Of a stretch of 64,000 nt of DNA, positions 1 to 27,800 are shown piece after piece; position 1 is the first letter of the stretch, and every line of letters starts with the position of its first letter. Made by a program: the position numbers and the translations under genes. The notes beneath the pieces were generated by a model, which did no database searches, was not told the origin of the DNA, and worked only from the letters and a program-made list of their open reading frames with translations. The stretch comes from Pagrus major (Eukaryota > Chordata > Actinopteri > Spariformes > Sparidae): positions 24,314,197-24,378,196 of the forward strand of contig NC_133230.1 of the NCBI RefSeq assembly GCF_040436345.1, in the 5' to 3' direction.

Positions 1-15889
<15,889 letters not shown>

Positions 15890-17640
15890 GACGTGACTCT
15901 CACAATTCTGCCCTAACCCCACAAACCCAGGTGTCACACCATTGTGCGCACAATGAAACCAAGAAGGGGGAAGTGATACAGAACTGTACAACTACACTCT
16001 GAGCACTACAACACCTATACAGTGAAGCCTGCACTAAATGCCCTTTAGACACTCTCAGTGGGATCTCTACACATGAGGTGTGGATTTAAGGAAGTACTAC
16101 AATACTTAAATAACTGCACCTCTGACAGGCCTCATAATATCTATACTTGATTCTTTGCGACATCTTTATTTGCCAATGATACGACCAACATTGCTGATTT
16201 TAAAAGCTCATTGTAATTATTTGCCTGAGCAGAACAATCTCAGGGAAATCCACTAATATATATTGTGTGTATGTTTAGCAATTTTGAGGAAAAGTTTGTA
16301 AATTGATGTTTGAAGCAACACCTTGCAGATGTTCATGCACTGTTTACTGTGTATCCACAGTAAGCCCCTTGCATTTCCTTATTTTGTGGACCAGATTTAT
16401 GTAAGAATGTAAAAAGTATTTATTAGGGCTCTTTTGTGAGACACTGTAACCGAGACAACATGACTTTGGGAGAGTAAGTAGACTCAAGTGCCAGACAGAT
16501 TAATGTTTTACTACATGGTTGCTACCAGTCCATTTCTTTTGTATTTATCTGGTAACATTTCCCAGTGGAGCGACTCTGTCCAGGCCCTCCTCAGTAGCTG
16601 GACAGTGGATGCACATTTTGTCCAAGTGGAGATGAAAATCCTTCAGGAATGTGTGTCCGAACAGTAGGAGGGACTCCCAAGTTTAGTCACCTGGCAACCA
16701 CACACTCAAGTGGCTGTAAAACAGGAGCTTTCAAGCTTTCCTCTGTATCTTCTGAAAGTGTGATTTTATTTATTACAGTTAGAGGCTTGAAACTTGTTTC
16801 CATGTCTGATGAGCACAGTCAGCTCCGAGGTTTTGGCCAAAGACAATCATAGATCGACTGACAGTTTGTACTCACCACACCAAACCTCCATATGCTTAAT
16901 ATCTATCAGAGCACTGTGTAAGATTTGATATTTAAGTATCTTGAGTTATAAGCCCACTTCTGATCTTCACATGACAGAAGAAGAAATGTAATTTTAGCAT
17001 TTAAGTTGACAGAGTCAGTGGTGTGAAACTGTATATCTGATTGTTAGTTTGTGGCATTCTGTCATTCTGTGTGTAAATATCTAAAGATATCTGTATGTCC
17101 TACAAAAAATTACCTCTCAACCTTGTCTTTTGCACTAATGTAGTACGACATTATCCCCTCGACCTGATAATGCTGCATATTGAAAGCCTCTCCTCTCCTG
17201 CAAACATTTGATGCTGTCTTTGGTTGAAGCAGGAGAGAAGGTGACTCAGTACACCAGCAAGTTTCCCTCCTCCCAGTCCAGATTGGACACGTGATTGTAA
17301 TTGGGAAGTACCTTCAAGTGCCACAGTGCTGTGTGGGATGATGTTCCAGTGGTTGTTTACAAACCGCTCAAAGCGTTGCTGCTATTCTTCTTACATGGGA
17401 TAGTTATTTTCCCTGTTGCTTTACTTCATTTAAGTCCAAGGTTCAGCAGGTTTGAGAGCTGAAACGTAACTCTCATTTGTCAAATGTGTGCCCCTTTTTT
17501 TGATATTCAACTTATGTTTCCTCTCCTTTCACTCAATGATTTGGATGTAATCGGACTGTCTTGTTAGTCGGTATTTATGTTCTGTTTTTTGTGTAATTTC
17601 TTAGCTGATGATTTTTCAAATAAAGGAACTTGATTAGCAA
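15890..17640 (+). other. cep170b: cep170b 3' untranslated region with poly(A) signal
   Basis: After the TGA at 15887-15889 there is about 1.75 kb with no splice sites needed, ending at an AATAAA hexamer at 17619-17624 in TTTTTCAAATAAAGGAACTTG. A T-rich downstream element follows (TTGTTTTGTTTTTTTTC, about 17642). Cleavage is expected near 17640. The pld4 start codon is only about 320 bp further on. Confidence 0.75.
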
Positions 17641-17711
17641 AGTTGTTTTGTTTTTTTTCACTCACTGCACTTTTTTTTTTTTTCCTGAGCAACGACATGT
17701 TCCAAAAACCT

Positions 17712-17937
17712 GAAATGAAAGTTAAAACAGGAAGTGTCGGTGAGTTATATTCAATAGCAGAGCTATCACTTCAGTTCTGTTTCGGGGGAAAGCCAGAGGG
17801 GAAGAAGCAAGTGTTTTGTGAGCTAAAAGTATCTTCAGCTGCTTCGTGTGAGTTGCTTTTGCTTTCAATACTTTAAAAAACAGACTTCTTTTGAGATTTA
17901 ATCTGTAAACATTCTGAGTTTGGCTGCTTTCACTTTA
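17712..17937 (+). promoter_or_regulatory. pld4: Possible pld4 promoter with IRF- and ETS-like motifs
   Basis: The gap between the cep170b poly(A) site and the pld4 ATG contains GAAATGAAAG (17712-17721, IRF/ISRE-like), ACAGGAAGTG (17727-17736, ETS/PU.1-like) and CTTTCACTTT (17927-17936), whose reverse complement AAAGTGAAAG matches the AANNGAAA IRF core. PLD4 is mainly expressed in myeloid and plasmacytoid dendritic cells in mammals, where PU.1 and IRF factors act. The transcription start was not determined, so the last motif may lie in the 5' UTR. Confidence 0.4.
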
Positions 17938-17962
17938 ATAGGAGGAGCAGCTGAAGGGAAAA

Positions 17963-20900
17963 ATGACCTCTATTTACAGAAGCCTTCATGACAGTTATGT
18001 GTCAAACAAAGCGGTGAGACTTAATCACATATTTGCCAAGTTATTCACTGTTATTTTGTGTGACTCATCGTTCTTATTCTCTGTCTTGTTATTCTACCAA
18101 ACTTCATGCTTTCAGAGAACGACCAGCTGTCTGACATTAGCTGTAGTTTTGGGCTGCCTGACGATCCTGGGGATCCTGCTTGCCATCGCCGTGCTCGAAA
18201 GACCACCGCCCCCCGAAGATCACGGGACACTTCCAGGGGAAGCTTGTGGGAGCGACTTCTCTACAGACCAGTGCAGGTAATGATCTCACTGTAAACACTG
18301 ATGTGCCTGTTAAAGCCCACTAGGGACAGATAGGCTGGGAAGGTTTATCAGCTGTTATGATGTAATAAAACTGAGCGGCTTAAAGATGTAACTGTTGAAA
18401 ATAAATTGATTGTTTTAAATAGTTGTAGTCACTTAAAGCAACACTATATAACTTTTTTACCTAAAAATAACAGCTTGAAAATCATTGTGATGGTACAGTG
18501 TCTTGTAATGTAACTTCAGTGAGAGGGTAGGGTCACAGTGTTACATACATGTTTACTTCAAGATTTAAAGTTTTCAACACATAATGTTATGTGTTGTGTT
18601 ATCTATCTATCTATCTAGATTATTTAAAATTATTTTTAGGATTTTTAGGCAGGTTTTGTCGTTGTCGTCTTTCATTCGGGTTTTGAGGAATAAATATTTT
18701 CTTTATTATAATGTTTTTATGTTAAATTCAGCTTTTGTGGCATATCTTGTATCATCCACCTGTCTTATATTATACATTTGTAAGTTGCTATTATTGCTGC
18801 AGATTGTGTTGAAAAAGAGACATTCAAAAAACACTACAGCAGAAGAGACAACATAGACAAACACAACATACTTCATGATCCATCATGTTGGAAAAAAATA
18901 TATGAGCATAATTTGCCTCCATGCTTGTGCATATAGGCTTACATTATAGATAATATAGATAACAAATAAATATGTTTAAATTGGCTGATATATCAATATT
19001 GGACATTTTTGCCTTCTGATATTGGTATCAGCATTAGCCTGAAAAATTGACTATGAGTCCCACTCGACTCTAAATTCTAACTTTCTCTAGTTCAGTTTGC
19101 AGAGAATTCCCTCAGCACGTCTTTGTTTATCTCCTAGTATGGTCCTGGTGGAGAGCATCCCTCAGCATGTGAAATATAAAGCCAATGTAACATTTGGGCT
19201 CCCCCTGGAAAAAGCCTGGAAAGATCTCCTCTCCATGGCTACAGACCAAGTGGATGTGTCCTCTTTCTACTGGACTTTAACTGGGGACGACATCAACATC
19301 AACTCTTCCTCAGACATACCTGTGAGTTATCAACTAAAATACTAAGAAGCATGAATATGTTGTTGTATTTGTGAAAAGGGCCTTTAAAGCTTTGTCCTCG
19401 GCAGGGCCAGGACATCCTGAGAGCACTTGAAGAGCTGCCCTCCAGGAACGTAACTGTCCGAGTGGTGACCAGTGTTCCCAGCGTTAGAACAAACTCCACA
19501 GATTTAGAGAACTTAAAACAGAAAGGTGACTCCCACGTCATGTTCACGGTCTCCACATTCACTGCAGTGTGTTTTGATTTGCAATGCTACCTTCCTTTAT
19601 CTGATCTCCCTCTGCCTAAAGGAGTTCATGTGAGAAAGGTGAACTTTGGGCGCTTGACGAGGGGCGTCCTCCACAGCAAGTTCTGGATTGTTGACAGAAA
19701 ACATGTGTTTATTGGAAGTGCCAACATGGACTGGAGGGCTCTTACACAGGTATCACCAAACATCTACAGTTAAAGATGCTTATTTGTAAACATCAAAACT
19801 CTGCCTGACAGTTTTATAACTCTCTTCTGCCTGTAGGTGAAGGAACTAGGAGTGGTTGTGTACAACTGCTCCAGCCTGGCAAAGGACCTGCTCAAGATTT
19901 TCCAGTCCTACTGGGTGATGGGACAGTCCAACAGCTCCCTGCCGCAGCCCTGGCCTGCAAAGTATGACACTGACATCAACCAACATCACCCCCTGCTGGT
20001 GAAAACGGATAACGTCTCCAGCAAGCTTTACCTCACAGTAAGTTCCTACAGTTTTAGTTCCTGTTTACAGCAAAAAGGGCTGCTGTCCCTATTTCCAGAG
20101 AAGTTTGTGTGTTATAATTTTAGCCAGGACAACTTCAAACTGTTGACCTGTGGAAGCAGAGTCATTTGGTCCAAGTCTCAAGCAGGTCTCAAGTCATTTT
20201 TTTTGGACATGTCAATAAAAAAAAAACAAATAACACATGTAATGTCGACGCTGACATCGTTGAACATTTTCAATATTTTATATTCAGTATTTAAACTGAT
20301 GACATAAACTGAACACAGACAAGTCATTTGATTCATCATGAGTCTTTAACTTCCAAGTCTCGGTCGAGTCTCAAGTCACTCATTTTCTGTCTAGTCAAGG
20401 TGCAAGTCATCAAAAGTCCACTGTCTGTTTTTTTCAATCAAACGTTTTTGTGGTATTATCATTCTGTATCTGTGCTTCACCCCAGGGTTCTCCACCATCA
20501 TTCTGCCCTCCATCGAGGACTCAGGACCTGGAGGCCATTCTCTCCAGCATCTCAGAGGCCCAACACTACATTGATGTAGCCGTCATGGAGTACTTCCCCA
20601 CCACACGCTTTGAATATCCTCGAAGGTGAACCTGACCCACACAAACAAAAACATTTGTTTCCATGAATCTATTTGCCTTGTTTTGCTTCATTTCTTCACT
20701 TTGGATTCTTTCATTCAACAGATACTGGCCAGTCATTGATGATGCCATCAGGACTGCTGCGTTCGAGAGCAAGGTGAAGGTCCGGATGCTGATCAGCTGT
20801 GGGAAGGACTCGGATCCAGCCATGCTGCCTTTCCTTCAGTCTCTAGCTTCGATGGACAGCCCTGACCAGGGAATCAGCATCCAGATAGTAAGACACATGA

Positions 20901-21422
20901 AACATGAAATAAACGAATCCTCTGTAAACATGTATCTTCACCACTAAATTTTCTCTCTTTTGTTTCGCACATCATTCTCTTTTTAGAAATTGTACATCGT
21001 GCCTGTGGGAAACCAGTCTCATATTCCATATTCCAGAGTCAACCACAATAAATACATGGTGACTGATAAAGTAGCCTACATTGGTGAGTATCTGCAGGAT
21101 TATTATTTCCATTTATTATTGAGTTTAAACCTCCTTTAATTCTTGCGCATTCACGTGTTGGGTAGTCAGTTTCCTGCATGTGAATTGGTTAATTATTGAC
21201 CAGTCGTGTTGTTCCTCAGGTACTTCTAACTGGTCAGGGGACTACTTTACGACCACAGCTGGAGTGGGTCTGGTGATTTCCCAGCATGCCCCTCACTCTG
21301 TGTGGAAGACTGAAGCCCTGCAGAGCCAACTCAAGGCGGTCTTTGACAGAGACTGGCACTCTGAGTTCGCTGTGCACCTTGATGAGCTGGGGCACAACCC
21401 GGACTGTAAACTATCAAGATGA
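17963..21422 (+). CDS. pld4: Phospholipase D family member 4 (endolysosomal 5' exonuclease)
   Basis: Ten exons: 17963-18013, 18116-18276, 19138-19321, 19405-19525, 19622-19749, 19837-20037, 20486-20625, 20722-20887, 20987-21083, 21220-21422; all phases join to 483 codons. A signal-anchor segment (residues about 22-44, [10 protein letters not shown] then [12 protein letters not shown]) makes it a type II membrane protein. The two HKD catalytic motifs are intact: H190-x-K192-x4-D197 (HSKFWIVD, then GSANMDWR) and H404-x-K406-x4-D411 (HNKYMVTD, then GTSNWSGDY). Several N-glycosylation sequons (NVT, NSS, NCS) suit a luminal protein. PLD3/PLD4 degrade single-stranded nucleic acid in endolysosomes and limit TLR9/TLR7 signalling. 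PLD4 is preferred over PLD3 because cep170b is adjacent, as in human, and because of [10 protein letters not shown] and YWPV. The sequence alone separates the paralogues less firmly. Confidence 0.92.
18277..19137 (+). other. pld4: pld4 intron 2 with repeat fragments
   Basis: The intron runs between the anchor exon and the first catalytic-domain exon. It contains a TTAAAGCAACACTATATAAC-type block at about 18434-18545 that resembles a dispersed fish repeat, a short (ATCT)n run near 18600, and a degraded family B element at about 18940-19070 (GGCTGATATATCAATATTGG; GATATTGGTATCAGCATTAG). The acceptor is TTATCTCCTAG. Confidence 0.55.
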
Positions 21423-22174
21423 CAGGGACCTTTTTATTTAAGTAACACATAAATGTATTTTATTACCAATAGCTCATAATAGTGATGTATGTTGCTGTTG
21501 TTATGGTATCTGTGTCAAAATCAGCAGTTTTGGTAGATTTTTTATGCCATGAATGATAAAGACAAGATGAATTATAGTCTTTAAAGTGAGGATAAAGTGG
21601 ACATTTTTATAAAAATTAAACCCTGCCATCAAAAGTTTGAAGGAAACAAGCTGTCTCATCCTCAGTTGCTTCACTATATAATGTAATGCACCTGTACGTA
21701 AAAATGTTGTAATGTACAAATGTTTCTAAAAAATGTAACTGTTGAATACGTGGTTACCGAATATACTGTATAATTATATTAAATATATCTTAACAGTACA
21801 ATACAATTGGTGTTTGCTTTTTGCCCACGGCCCACCATTATTTTTCAGCTTTTTCCCTACTGCAACCATATCCACTATCACTATCATGTTAGACGGTTAT
21901 TTCAAGTCTCAATCCTTCTCAGTAGATGTTTATTAATTTTGAGTTAGCTGTCCAAATCACTGGAAAGGATCAATAAAGTATTTCTTGCTGCACAGCCGTC
22001 TGAACAGATCTCCATATGATATTTCCCTCCCTGACACTAGAGGGCGCTGTGATTAAGCCGCTGTCCCCACAGTGCGGGCGCAGGGCGGGGCTCCGGCTTG
22101 TGTAGTACGTGTGCTTTACAGCAGTTAGCTTGCAGCCAGTAAGCTAACACTACAGCTGAGTTGACGTCGGAACC
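21423..22174 (+). promoter_or_regulatory. pld4 3' end and srp14 promoter interval
   Basis: The pld4 3' untranslated region probably ends at one of the AT-rich signals here. ATTAAA lies near 21778 and AATAAA is at 21972-21977. A CTCF-like motif (ACACTAGAGGGCGC, 22034-22047) follows. Then comes a GC-rich stretch with an Sp1-type GGGCGGGGC box (about 22083-22091), roughly 90 bp before the srp14 ATG. The CpG-rich, TATA-less look fits a housekeeping promoter. No other gene is seen. Confidence 0.6.
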
Positions 22175-23734
22175 ATGGTGCTGCTTGAAAATGACTCGGT
22201 AAGAACAACGCGCTCATTGTAAATAATATCATCTTTTGACTTAATTGATTTTGAACTAGAAATGGACACTTTCTGCTTTAGCTGTCTCACAGCCAGCAAG
22301 CTAGCTACTAGCCTCAACGTTAGACACGCTAGTCGTCAAACTGATTCATTAGCCAGCTTGCTAATGCTGGGCTCAAGCTAAGACTGGCTTTGCGTTTTTG
22401 GCAAATAACATTACGTAACATAGTTGAGCTTTTGTACTTTTCAGGATACTAAGAGTCATAAACTGCCTTTGTAACGTAAGAACTGATTTTTAAGGGGTCT
22501 TGTTTAATGCTACAGCTACAATTTAGTACATGGGCACCAATGCAGGCAAAATGCAGGCTGTAAGGTAGCGCTTGAGCTAGTAACTTAGTCGAAGACGGAG
22601 CTAACTTGAATTACTAGAAAGTAGGTAAACAATATGTTGTGGCTTTCTAATTTAACTTCTTGTATACTGTTCTTAAAGGTTACCTACCAGACCTTATAGC
22701 CTGCTCACCTATTAGTTTATTAGGCAGTGTAACAAACGGTTAGCTTATATTAATGCAGTCTAATATGAGGGACTGAAACATTTTACTCTTCCTGTTTATG
22801 AACGCCAACACAAACGTTCAAAATTGCACTTAAGCTGAGAAAACGACTCTAACTCATCTGAACCCCACGAAGTTTTTTCTTTTGCAAGGGTGTTGTATAA
22901 AGACTGCATCAGTTTAGACCGGGTGTACCTATTGAACTTGAAGTCTGAGCCTGTGGAAAGGCTATTTATGATGCATCTGTTCTTTGTGCTGAGATCAACT
23001 ATAGACCCAAACATCGATGATCAATCAGAGAGGATTATAATCATGTCTTTGCTCTGTTGTCTAGTTCCTCACAGAGCTCACACGGCTGTTTCAGAAGTGC
23101 AGATCATCTGGCAGTGTTGTCATCACGCTAAAGAAATGTAAGTAACTCCTTCCTGAGTTTTGATAACTTTAACCCCAGCACAATCAGGAAGTAAAACCGT
23201 GAGTGACATCTCAGCAAATAAAACGGTGTGTGTGTCTTCTTTCCAGATGACGGGAGGACCAAGCCAATGCCCCGAAAGGGTCACGCAGAGTCCTTTGAAC
23301 CAGCAGACAACAAATGTCTCATCAGAGCGTCTGATGGCAAGAAGAAAATTAGCACAGTGGTGAGCTTTCTGTGTTTCATTTGTTTATTTTATGTTTGATA
23401 TTCTTGATTGTTTTCTTCTTTTTTTGTTTGTATTTTTTTGCTGTTAATGCTGAATTCTTGTTTTTGAATTTCAGGTCAGCACCAAAGAAGTAATCAAGTT
23501 TCAGATGGTAGGTTGAGCCACTTTCAGTCTCAGCGTTGTTTGGAAGCTTTTTCCCCATTTTTGTGATTAAATCTCCTTGATGTTATTCTGTGTCTTTCTA
23601 AACATCATCTTCTGTTAATCATAAACCTAAACTTCTCTTTCCAGGCATATTCCAACCTCCTTAGAGCTCACATGGATGGACTAAAGAAGAAAGATAAGAA
23701 AAGCAAAAGCAAGAAAACCAAAGCCACCCAATGA
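22175..23734 (+). CDS. srp14: Signal recognition particle 14 kDa protein
   Basis: Five exons: 22175-22198, 23065-23137, 23247-23359, 23475-23507 (33 nt), 23645-23734, giving 110 codons. The protein reads MVLLENDS, then FLTELTRLFQKCRSSGSV, YDGRTKPMPRKG, FEPADNKCLIRASDGKKK, ISTVVSTKEVIKFQMAYS and NLLRAHMDGLKKKDKK, an unmistakable SRP14. It pairs with SRP9 on the Alu domain of 7SL RNA and mediates elongation arrest during co-translational targeting in the cytosol. The C-terminus ends in a Lys/Ser-rich tail (KSKSKKTKATQ). It lacks the long Ala/Thr-rich extension of the primate protein, the usual state outside primates. The ATG sits in an ACCATGG Kozak context. Confidence 0.97.
22199..23064 (+). 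other. srp14: srp14 intron 1
   Basis: The intron (GTAAGA ... GTTGTCTAG) follows an 8-codon first exon, an arrangement in which intron 1 often carries regulatory sequence. Its first half is rich in AGCTAGC/TTAGC words. No repeat element or RNA gene was recognised. Confidence 0.7.
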
Positions 23735-24725
23735 GCAACAGACTCTTAAACATAACCATGGGTACCTAAACTGGCCTGTACTATCTGAGGGAATGGGAAA
23801 GACCTCCCCTTGGTCTGTCGCCCCCACCCGGCTTTCTCCCCATTCACCCAATGCCTCAGAATCACTGTTCATCCACCCGGTGACTGCTTTGATATTATGC
23901 CATTGTTTGCATGGAAACGTCTCATCCCTGGCTGATCAGTGCCATCGGTGATGTGGAACAGAAAAACCTGAGGATTTCTAACCACTCATACAGGACGAAG
24001 CAGGTCAACTTTATTGAATCTCCACCATTTCTGCTTCGGAATCAGGTCATCAACAGCTGTGTCACATCTGGAACCCAATGATTAGTTGCCTTTCATACTA
24101 TTTAATTGTTAGAGTCCCTATTTATGTTATATTTACGGCTAATCTGTGAGCTGTGCTGCCATGTTTTAATTTGACTGTGTCTGGAGAGGAATGTTTAATT
24201 TTTCAATCATTGGAATTTTTTTTTTATTATTAGAAATCATTGAAATTACAGTTAAGTTGGCTGAAAATACAGAACTAAATCGATTTTGATGTATTTTTAA
24301 CCAACTTATCTGTATTAAATCTTTTTTTTATGTTTTTAGTTAACCTTTTTTTGAAGTACAATGAACATCATTTTGCCCTCTTGTCACAGTTCCAAACCAA
24401 GCTGTCAAAGCTGGATGTCTTAAATTGTCAAACACCATAAAATGTACTGTATGGCTGCAGGCAATGCGGTTAATTGAAATGTGAACAAGGTGCCGTTTCT
24501 GACTGAGTTAAAAGGTGTCAATTTACTGAAAGGCAGTGAGTTTGAGTTATGAACACAGAGACAAAGTATCGGCTGTAATTCTAAGAATGTCATTTCTGTT
24601 AACCACAACTACAAGGCAGGTTTAACTACAGCCAGTATATTTCGTCAACCATTTGTATTTTGTCATCGTGCTCCTGAGTCCTGCACCAGAATTTAAGTTC
24701 AGAAATAAAGTGCTTTGTTAAAAGT
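23735..24725 (+). other. srp14: srp14 3' untranslated region with poly(A) signal
   Basis: After the TGA at 23732-23734 there is nearly 1 kb ending at AATAAA (24704-24709, in TTCAGAAATAAAGTGCTTTG), with a T-rich downstream element at about 24731-24745. This end lies only about 170 bp from the stop codon of the convergent globin X gene, so the two 3' ends abut or overlap. Confidence 0.75.
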
Positions 24726-24897
24726 CACTGCTATTTTTTTTTTTCTTCTTTTGTCCTTTGTGATAAAGTAGCAAACAATGACAGCGGTATACATGAGCGA
24801 TGTACAAAAAGAGACAGTAAATACACTATATACATAAACGCATCTCTGTGCTGAATCGATAAAAACAGTCTGAGTGGTGGTCGACAGCAGAAGCGTC

Positions 24898-27800
24898 TCA
24901 TAGTGCCGTGTTCCTCTTGTCCGGCCTTTCCTTCGGGGAGAGTGCTAGCTGGCGCTGTCGGTTGCTCTCCTCCAGATACCCCTGCTTCATGAGGGTGGTC
25001 ACATACTGGAACAAGGTCTGAAACATGGAACAAAACAAATTAGTAACTTGCTATCTGATAGTGCTTACTGAATATATTATATCACATAAATTGAACTATT
25101 CAGATTTTTGTTTTCTAAACCTGGACCCTATACTGATGAGCAAATGGGCCTTATTTAAGATGTCATGTTTCTTTCTTATTGATTACCAATTATTTTCACG
25201 ATTATATCCATTTAATGTCTAGCCTATAATTTTTTTTTTTCAATTCTCAATTTCCCAGAGCTCAATGTGATCATCTTCAAATTGCTTCTTTTGTCCAACA
25301 GTCCAAAACCCCAAAGACTCCTCATTTAATATCATAAAAACAGAATTCTTACATTTAAGAAGCTGGAATCAGCAAATGTTCCGCAAATTTTTGCTTGAAA
25401 AATCATTTCAGCCATTAATTGAATATCAAAATCGATGTTGCAGCTCTAGATATGAATTTTCAATCATAGTTTTTCAACTTGTTCAAATATGTGGGATATG
25501 GAATAGGAAAGAGCTCAGTGTTGTTTCATTTCATCCTTTTTATTGGGGACTGCTTAACACTGTTTAGTGAAATAAAATTTAGTTTTTAAATATGGGCGTG
25601 GCACGAAGATTGAGTTGGCTCTTGACATATGAAACAAAAGCCTGAGAGATGAGAAAAAATGTTCTTATTAAACAAACTTCAGGCTTAACAATTCATTTTG
25701 GTATACAATCTATGAGAAATATAACATACATAATATACACATAGTTTTGGTTATGTGTTTTTTTTTTAGTTTTGGATTTGGATGTGTTGTATTTTGGGGA
25801 TTTTTGATAAATACTTGAGTCCTGTAATCCAAAGTGATGACACAGAAATAAAAAACAAACTATTTTGCACCACTAGAGGGCAGTGGAGGCCATTCATTGA
25901 AGCAGAATTGAAACCTTTCATTTAAATGTAGAACAATTTCTTCTTATTATTGAAATATGACGTGAGGCTCAAAAGATGCTGTCTCTGGCACAGTGCTCAC
26001 ATAATCGCACATCAAAATGGTTTTTTTTAAAAGGGGTTTTGCCACACATAAATAATGTCTAAAAACCCCCTTATTTTCTCCATTTCTAGACAGCTGTACA
26101 CTAAAACTAAATTCAACGAAGAAAGAAGCAACAGCGTTATTCGAGCGTCTCTGTATTAATGACACCAGGGACCTTGAAGTGACATAACATGAAGTGACAG
26201 AGCCGTGTTCCATGTTCTCACTAGGCTCATGTATGGTTCAGTGAGATGTACGTTTCACATCAGTCAAGCTTGTGTTGCGCTGGTTTCCATCTTGACATGT
26301 TACACAACAGCTCTGACACAAACCGCCGTGCTGCTGCTGCTGCTGACTGGTTGCACACATCAAGCCTATTTCACAAGGCGTTTACCCAGAACGAGTCGCT
26401 GTGAAGGTCCCTGATTAACACCCACAAAGGGAGACACACATGAGACACAGTGAGGCTCCTTACCTTCCATGCCTCCTCCAGCTCAGGTGTCCACCTCTCC
26501 TTCAGGATGGGCTGCACGGCACAGATGAATTCTGCACCGACGTACTGGAAAATAATTGTGTGAGACAGTTACTGTTTGTGCTTTTGTAACTAGGGCCATT
26601 ATCCAGTTGTTGTGTCACTTTATTGTTTACAAGGGTAGGTGTGTGTGCGCGCGTCAGTTCATTCAGCTGCTGTGATTTTAGGGGTGTCAGTATAATGGAA
26701 AAGCTGATAAACAGTTTCACATGAAATCAGAATTTGTGCACACGTCTATACACAAAGCAGCATCACACAAACAGATTGGGATCACTGGGGTCTTACACTG
26801 TAGTACTTAGGTGGGGCGTTGTAATGATAATGGCTTTTTCCCAGCTCCAGAGCCAGAGCTTCCAGTCTCTCCAGCTGGTCCAGTCTAGCCACGCTTTTCT
26901 CGATGAAAGACATCACCCTGGAAAGAAAAAAACACGAGACTGATTATGAGCCTCCCAGCCTGATTGATCCACCACTTAATCGTGAATTAGCAGCAGGCGA
27001 CAGTCAGCTGATACTGTGGCGCTCTCCTGCGTTGAAAGGCTGCACGGTGACATTTCACAAACTCAAATGCCAAGAAAGATAAACACAAATGATTGCCTAT
27101 CTATCAGTCTAAGTCTCACTTGAGGTAAAAGCAACTGATTGCCCAATACTTAATTACCCCCCGAAAACATATTTTTCACTGTGCAAAACACCACAGGATC
27201 AATTTCCTTTGTTGCTTGCAGAGTGTGTGCGTGACAGTTTTGAAGATGAATATGGAACAAAGGGTGAGAGTTGGTTTAGCTCTCTGTTCTCTCTGTCTCG
27301 CAGTGGACATTTGTACTAATGTCCCCGGGTGTGTGTTTGAAGGGCCATTTGGCTGGGACGTGTAACAAATTTTGTCTGCGATGCCGCCATGGCCTCTGTA
27401 CCTTCAGGTCCTCAGGCAGTAATTGGCTGCTTTGGCCTCGTGTGTAGAGGAACACAGAGAGGCCTAAAGCACCCTGGGGAACAACAGACAAGTGGCTGTG
27501 ATGGATGCTACAAGCTCTGTCTGCAGCAGAGCAGTAAGCAACGCTGTAATTATATGACTACCTGAGGTGTTTTGCACCGCACTTATCTTACAATATGTGT
27601 ATTCCACTGTACCTTGTGTGCAACATGGCTTTACCATGTATCATTGTTAAAGAAGCTTAAATGAAAGGCTGGGAAAAAAATCATGACCTTAAAAGATTAG
27701 TCCAATAATAAATATTGCCTGTAGCTAAAAGCCAGAGAAGTATCCATATAGTTTGTTTATGCAGAAAATACAATTAGGATTAAAATTGCAAATGGGAGTT

